Assembly (NCBI RefSeq): GCF_028198165.1 | Contig: NZ_CP116339.1 | Location: 3,975,001-4,039,000 of the forward strand | Direction of reading: 5' to 3' | Length of the DNA stretch: 64,000 nt | Source of the DNA: Pseudoxanthomonas sp. JBR18 | GTDB lineage: Bacteria > Pseudomonadota > Gammaproteobacteria > Xanthomonadales > Xanthomonadaceae | In this document: one piece after another, positions 60,105 through 64,000 of the stretch | Layout of the letters: every line of letters starts with the position of its first letter | Position numbering within the stretch: the first letter of the stretch is position 1 | Position numbers and translations under genes: made by a program | Notes under the pieces: model-generated | What the model was told of the DNA's origin: nothing | The model's database searches: none | What the model saw: the letters and a program-made list of their open reading frames with translations, nothing else

Positions 60105-61472
60105 ATGTCCCTGCAGCTGTTCAATACCCTGACGCGCCGCGTCGAAGCCTTCACCCCGCTGGATCCGGCCGCTCCGACCATGTACGTGTGCGGGCCGACG
60201 GTCTACAACTACGTGCATATCGGCAACGCCCGTGGCCCGGTGGTGTTCGGCGTCCTGGCCCAGCTGCTGCGCCGCCGGTACGGCGGCCTGCGCTACGCCC
60301 GCAACATCACCGACGTGGACGACAAGATCAACGCCGCCGCCGCCGAACAGGGCGTGCCGATCTCGGCGATCACCGACCGGTTCACCGCCGCCTACCGTGC
60401 CGACATGGCCGCGCTGGGCGTGGTCCCGCCGGACATCGAGCCGGAGGCGACCGCGCACATCCCGCACATCATCGCCATGATCGAGCGATTGATCGACGCC
60501 GGCCACGCCTATGCCGCCGATGGGCACGCGTTGTTTTCGGTCGGCTCGTTCGACCGGTACGGCCAGCTCTCGCGCCGCGATCCGGACGAGCTGCTGGCCG
60601 GCGCGCGCGTGGACGTGGCGCCGTACAAGCGCGACCCGGGGGATTTCGTGCTGTGGAAGCCCTCCACCGACGCGCTGCCCGGCTGGGACTCGCCGTGGGG
60701 ACGCGGCCGGCCGGGCTGGCACATCGAATGCTCGGCCATGGCCGCCGCGCACCTGGGCCAGACCATCGATATCCACGCCGGCGGCGTGGACCTGCAGTTC
60801 CCGCATCACGAAAACGAGGTCGCCCAGAGCGAGTGCGCACACGGCGGAGTGACGTTCGCCCGCTTCTGGCTGCACAACGGCATGCTCAACTTCGGCGGCG
60901 CCAAGATGAGCAAGTCGGTGGGCAATATCGCCCGCGTCCACGACCTGCTCCAGGCGCACCCGCCCGAGGCACTGCGCTACGCCCTGCTCTCGGCGCACTA
61001 CCGCCAGCCGCTGGATTGGTCCGATGCGCTGATCGAGCAGTCGGTGCGCACGCTGGACCGCCTGTACGGGACGCTGCGCGACCTGGGCGACGTGGACGCG
61101 CAGGCACATATCCCGGCCAGCATCGAAGCCGCATTGGACGACGACCTCAACACGCCGCTGGCGCTGGCCGAAGTAGCCCGTCTCGCGAGCGAGGCACGCA
61201 AGGCCGAATCCGCGGACGACAAAACGCGCCTGAAGTCCGACCTGCTGGGCGCCGGCCTGGCCCTGGGCTTGCTGCAGCAGTCACCGGCCGAGTGGTTCGC
61301 CCGTGGCACCTCGTCCGACGACGACGCCCGCATCCAGGCCTTGATCGAGGAACGCGCCGCCGCAAAGCAGGCACGCGATTTCGCCCGGGCCGACGCGATC
61401 CGCGATCAGCTCGCCGGCGAGAACATCGTGCTCGAGGACACCCCGCAAGGCGTGCGCTGGAAGCGCGGCTGA
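60105..61472 (+). CDS. cysS: cysteinyl-tRNA synthetase
   Basis: A 455-residue class I synthetase. HIGH-type motif HIGNARG at about residue 45, KMSKS at KMSKSVGN, and zinc ligands C29 ([10 protein letters not shown]), WHIECSAMA and [11 protein letters not shown]. Normal length. A 180-base gap with palindromic sequence separates it from sufE. Confidence 0.97.
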   Translation: MSLQLFNTLTRRVEAFTPLDPAAPTMYVCGPTVYNYVHIGNARGPVVFGVLAQLLRRRYGGLRYARNITDVDDKINAAAAEQGVPISAITDRFTAAYRADMAALGVVPPDIEPEATAHIPHIIAMIERLIDAGHAYAADGHALFSVGSFDRYGQLSRRDPDELLAGARVDVAPYKRDPGDFVLWKPSTDALPGWDSPWGRGRPGWHIECSAMAAAHLGQTIDIHAGGVDLQFPHHENEVAQSECAHGGVTFARFWLHNGMLNFGGAKMSKSVGNIARVHDLLQAHPPEALRYALLSAHYRQPLDWSDALIEQSVRTLDRLYGTLRDLGDVDAQAHIPASIEAALDDDLNTPLALAEVARLASEARKAESADDKTRLKSDLLGAGLALGLLQQSPAEWFARGTSSDDDARIQALIEERAAAKQARDFARADAIRDQLAGENIVLEDTPQGVRWKRG

Positions 61473-61502
61473 TTTGATTGTTTCCTTCTCCCACCGGGAC
61501 GA

Positions 61503-61526
61503 GGCGCCTTTGGGGTGGAAGGCGCC
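61503..61526. repeat. palindrome in the cysS-sufE gap
   Basis: GGCGCCTT (61503-61510) pairs perfectly with AAGGCGCC (61519-61526). The rest of the 180-base gap includes a GGGAGAGGGG-type stretch of the sort repeated in Xanthomonadaceae intergenic DNA. No gene is visible here. Confidence 0.5.
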
Positions 61527-61652
61527 CCGAGGGGCGGATGAGGGTCAGCGAGCGACGCACGCGCGGCGCCAAACATCCCTGACTTCGCCCAACCCTCACC
61601 CCAACCCCGCTCCCAGAGGGAGAGGGGGCAACGCTCGCCATCTGGAAGACCC

Positions 61653-62093
61653 ATGACCGACACTGTTTTTCCGCTGGAACCCACTGCCGTCGAAGCGCAG
61701 GCGGCGATCAAGGAGGAGTTTTCCTTCTTCTCTGACTGGGCCGAACGCTACCAGTACCTGATCGACCTGGGCCGCAAGCTGCCGCCCTTCCCCGAGGCGT
61801 GGAAGACCGAGGAGCATCGCCTGCTCGGCTGCCAGTCGATGGTGTGGATCGTGCCGCAGGGCAACGCCGCCAAGCTCGACTTCCAGGCGATCAGCGACTC
61901 GGCCATCGTCTCCGGTCTGATCTACCTGGCCCTGCGCGTGTACGCCGGCCGCCCCGCGGCCGAGATCCTGGCGACCGAGCCGGACTACATCGCCGACATC
62001 GGCCTGGCCAAGCACCTCTCACCGACCCGCAGCAACGGCCTGGCCGCGCTGCTGGCCTTTATCCGCCAGACCGCCCAGGCCCAGGCGCAATGA
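61653..62093 (+). CDS. sufE: SufE family protein
   Basis: A 146-residue sulfur acceptor that takes persulfide from the cysteine desulfurase SufS/CsdA for Fe-S cluster assembly. The acceptor cysteine sits in HRLLGCQSMVWI; the rest (IKEEFSFFSDWAERYQYLIDLG) fits the family. It is isolated from other suf genes here. The stop overlaps the start of the next gene by four bases. Confidence 0.93.
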   Translation: MTDTVFPLEPTAVEAQAAIKEEFSFFSDWAERYQYLIDLGRKLPPFPEAWKTEEHRLLGCQSMVWIVPQGNAAKLDFQAISDSAIVSGLIYLALRVYAGRPAAEILATEPDYIADIGLAKHLSPTRSNGLAALLAFIRQTAQAQAQ

Positions 62094-63340
62094 GCGTCCC
62101 GCCGCCGGCGGACACCGCGGTCGGCGCGCGCGAGGTGCTGGCGCAGCCAGGGTTCATCCGGATCCTGGCCTACCGCATCTGCGCGATCCTGTCCTATCAG
62201 GTCGTGGCGGTTTCAGTGGGCTGGCACATCTACCAGATCACCCAGAACCCGCTGTCGCTGGGCCTGATCGGCCTGGCCGAAGTCCTGCCGTTCGTGTGCA
62301 CCGCGCCATTCGCGGGTTATCTGGTCGATCACCTGCCGCGGCGCCGACTGGGCATGACCGCCTCGACCGGACTGCTGCTCACGCCGCTGGTGCTGCTGGC
62401 GGTGGACAGGCAATGGCTGCCGGTGGACGGCGTGTGGCCGATGTACGCTGCCGTGTGCCTGACCGGCGCGGTGCGCTGCTTTCTGACCCCGGTCTACAAC
62501 GCGCTGTTCGCGCGTGTGCTCGAACGCCGCCAGTTCGCCCGCGGCACCAGCATCGCCAATGTCTTCTTCCAGGTGGGGCTGGTCACCGGGCCGGCGCTGG
62601 GCGGTGGCCTGGTCGCCTGGGGCGGGACCACCCTGGCCTACTCGGTCGCCGTCGTCCTGGCGGCCGTGGCTATTGCGGTGCTATACCCGCTGAAGGTCGC
62701 CGAGCCCATCGCCACCGGGCCGCGCGCGCCCGTGTTCAAGAGCATCGCCGAAGGCACCCGCTTCGTGTTTTCCAACCAGATCATGCTCGGCGCGATGGCG
62801 CTGGACATGTTCTCGGTCCTCCTGGGCGGTGCTGTGTCGATGCTGCCGGCCTTCATCCACGACATCCTGCACCACGGCCCGGAAGGGCTGGGCATCCTGC
62901 GTGCCTGCCCATCGCTGGGCGCGGTGGTGGCCGGGCTGTGGATCGCGCGCCATCCCATCGACCGCCATGCCGGTCACATCCTGATGATCGCCGTGGCGGC
63001 CTTCGGGCTGTGCACCATCGCCTTCGGCCTGTCGCGCAGCTTCTGGCTGTCGGCGGCGATCCTGGTGGTGTATGGGCTTTGCGACGGGGTGTCGATGGTC
63101 CTGCGCAGCACTATCTTGCAGCTGGCCACCCCTGACGAGATGCGCGGGCGCGTCTCGTCGATCAACAGTATTTTCATCAGCTCGTCCAACGAGCTGGGCG
63201 CGTTCTACGACGGGGTGATGGCGCGCTTCCTGGGCTTGGTGCCAGCAGTGCTTCTGGGCGGCTGCGTGACCCTGTGTGTGGTGGGCCTGACCGCCTTGAA
63301 GGCGCCGAAGCTGCGCCGAGTGTCAATCAAGGATCTCTAG
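62090..63340 (+). CDS. MFS transporter (enterobactin-exporter-like, MFS_3)
   Basis: A 416-residue permease with about 12 membrane helices. The loop 2-3 motif GYLVDHLPRRRLGM corresponds to the conserved MFS motif A. ATG overlaps the sufE stop (ATGA), so the frame open before it is ignored. EntS-like members export siderophores or drugs; the substrate cannot be told. The link to sufE suggests a joint transcript, not necessarily a joint role. Confidence 0.9.
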   Translation: MSVPPPADTAVGAREVLAQPGFIRILAYRICAILSYQVVAVSVGWHIYQITQNPLSLGLIGLAEVLPFVCTAPFAGYLVDHLPRRRLGMTASTGLLLTPLVLLAVDRQWLPVDGVWPMYAAVCLTGAVRCFLTPVYNALFARVLERRQFARGTSIANVFFQVGLVTGPALGGGLVAWGGTTLAYSVAVVLAAVAIAVLYPLKVAEPIATGPRAPVFKSIAEGTRFVFSNQIMLGAMALDMFSVLLGGAVSMLPAFIHDILHHGPEGLGILRACPSLGAVVAGLWIARHPIDRHAGHILMIAVAAFGLCTIAFGLSRSFWLSAAILVVYGLCDGVSMVLRSTILQLATPDEMRGRVSSINSIFISSSNELGAFYDGVMARFLGLVPAVLLGGCVTLCVVGLTALKAPKLRRVSIKDL

Positions 63341-63385
63341 GAACCCCTGCTTTTCGCGCCACCTGAACCGACAAGACCCACACCC

Positions 63386-63482
63386 GTAGAGCGGAGCTTG
63401 CTCCGCTGCTCTTGTCCCTCTAGCAGCCGGATCGGTAAACCGGATCAGCGGGAAGGCCCCAGCGGAGCAAGCTCCGCTCTAC
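63386..63482. repeat. inverted pair of GTAG-headed palindromic repeats
   Basis: The unit GTAG-AGCGGAGC-TT-GCTCCGCT (63386-63407) and the same unit inverted, ending CTAC (63461-63482), are the same family as at 52035. The pair lies between two convergent genes and would fold into a larger cruciform. Confidence 0.88.
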
Positions 63483-63531
63483 GCGGGATTGTTTGGCGGC
63501 GCTGGTGCTAAAGGGGAATCAGGGCCGCCGA

Positions 63532-64000
63532 TCACCAGACCAGGTCGTCCGGGACCTGGTATTTCGGATCGGCGTAAGGGTCGTCCTCGGCCGGTGCGTC
63601 CGGGTCGACCTTGAGCGCGACGGCCGGGGCGAAGATCGCTTCGACCTCGGCCAGCAGCGCCGCCTCCACCAGCAGGTAGCGACCGGCCTGCTGCACGATA
63701 CCCAGCTGCCCGGCGTTGAGCGCCTTGAGCTGGTCGGCGGTGACATGGATCCGCTTGATCTTGCCGCCGTACGGGAAGTGGCGGACCACCTCGGCCGCGG
63801 GATCGTTGAGGGTCTTGCCGGCGATCAGCGCATCCACCTTCGCCCGCGCCTCCCGGCGCAGACGGGCCTCTTCCTGCTTCAGGCGCTCGGCCTCGATGCG
63901 CTCGTCCTTTTCTCTCTGCGCGCGGATCGCATAGGCCTTGGCCAGGTCGATATCCTCACGCGAGCGCGGCTTGCCGCCGGACTTGTGGGCGCCCGGGCCC
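63532..64000 (-). CDS. DUF2058 (YaiL-like) protein, 5' end outside the window
   Basis: The C-terminal 156 residues of a DUF2058 protein. A charged coiled-coil, rich in Arg, Glu and Lys (REDIDLAKAYAIRAQREK), is followed by the compact domain PYGGKIKRIHVTADQLKALN with LGIVQQAGRYLLVEAALL. The frame stays open to the right edge, so the start is not seen. E. coli YaiL is nucleoid-associated; a similar role is possible. Confidence 0.88.
   Translation of the reverse strand, partial: GPGAHKSGGKPRSREDIDLAKAYAIRAQREKDERIEAERLKQEEARLRREARAKVDALIAGKTLNDPAAEVVRHFPYGGKIKRIHVTADQLKALNAGQLGIVQQAGRYLLVEAALLAEVEAIFAPAVALKVDPDAPAEDDPYADPKYQVPDDLVW

Noticed and set aside
59346-61109. 587-codon minus-strand frame overlapping cysS
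   Set aside because: Only its last 165 codons, from 59843, have a signal peptide and sensible composition; the rest is a shadow of cysS.

Overview
This GC-rich chromosomal window reads as a member of the Xanthomonadaceae (Xanthomonas / Stenotrophomonas / Pseudoxanthomonas / Lysobacter group). The most specific evidence is the arginine cluster. It uses the acetylated route known from Xanthomonas: an N-acetylornithine carbamoyltransferase with the diagnostic W77, E92 and K302, an acetylcitrulline deacetylase, and a fused N-acetylglutamate kinase/synthase. GTAG-headed palindromic repeats and the gene orders lapA-lapB-GT4-CapD-galU and nfuA beside a proline-rich membrane protein fit the same family.

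Layout. 1-2.9 kb: fatty-acid beta-oxidation pair, the first gene cut by the window edge. 3.0-11.3 kb, minus strand: cmk, rpsA, ihfB, lapA, lapB and three surface-polysaccharide genes ending in galU. 11.5-16.1 kb, plus strand: ribosomal protein L36, a small secreted protein, agmatine-to-putrescine genes (aguA, aguB), a GNAT acetyltransferase and a TraB-like membrane protein. 16.1-23.8 kb, minus: a three-gene RND efflux operon behind a palindromic candidate operator. 24-29.3 kb: two cytochromes c, a proline-rich membrane protein, nfuA, a pterin dehydratase, a TonB-domain lipoprotein and an RluC-type pseudouridine synthase. 29.3-33.6 kb: RNase E with a long leader, and a NarL-type response regulator.

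33.8-40.2 kb is a foreign, partly AT-richer island next to tRNA-Ser(UGA). It carries a PIN-domain protein, an HExxH metalloprotease-like protein, a trypsin-like serine protease and a TIR-like (MTH538/DUF1863, ThsB-type) protein. The TIR-like gene has been cut by an IS3-family element. The set is bounded by two inverted IS remnants and ends in a broken tyrosine integrase. It looks like a decayed defence island and is the least described part of the window.

40.2-46.7 kb: tRNA-Ser, a LysR regulator, serS, two TonB-C-domain inner-membrane proteins, and a GT2 glycosyltransferase coupled to an outer-membrane beta-barrel. 46.8-59.3 kb, minus: proline (proB, proA) and arginine biosynthesis, with several linked GNAT genes and repeat-filled gaps. 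Upstream of the carbamoyltransferase is a 29-residue leader peptide with an Arg-Ala-Arg-Arg cluster, followed by mutually exclusive hairpins, one of which is an intrinsic terminator: a candidate arginine attenuator. 59.3-64 kb: a small secreted protein, cysS, sufE, an MFS transporter and a DUF2058 protein cut by the window edge.
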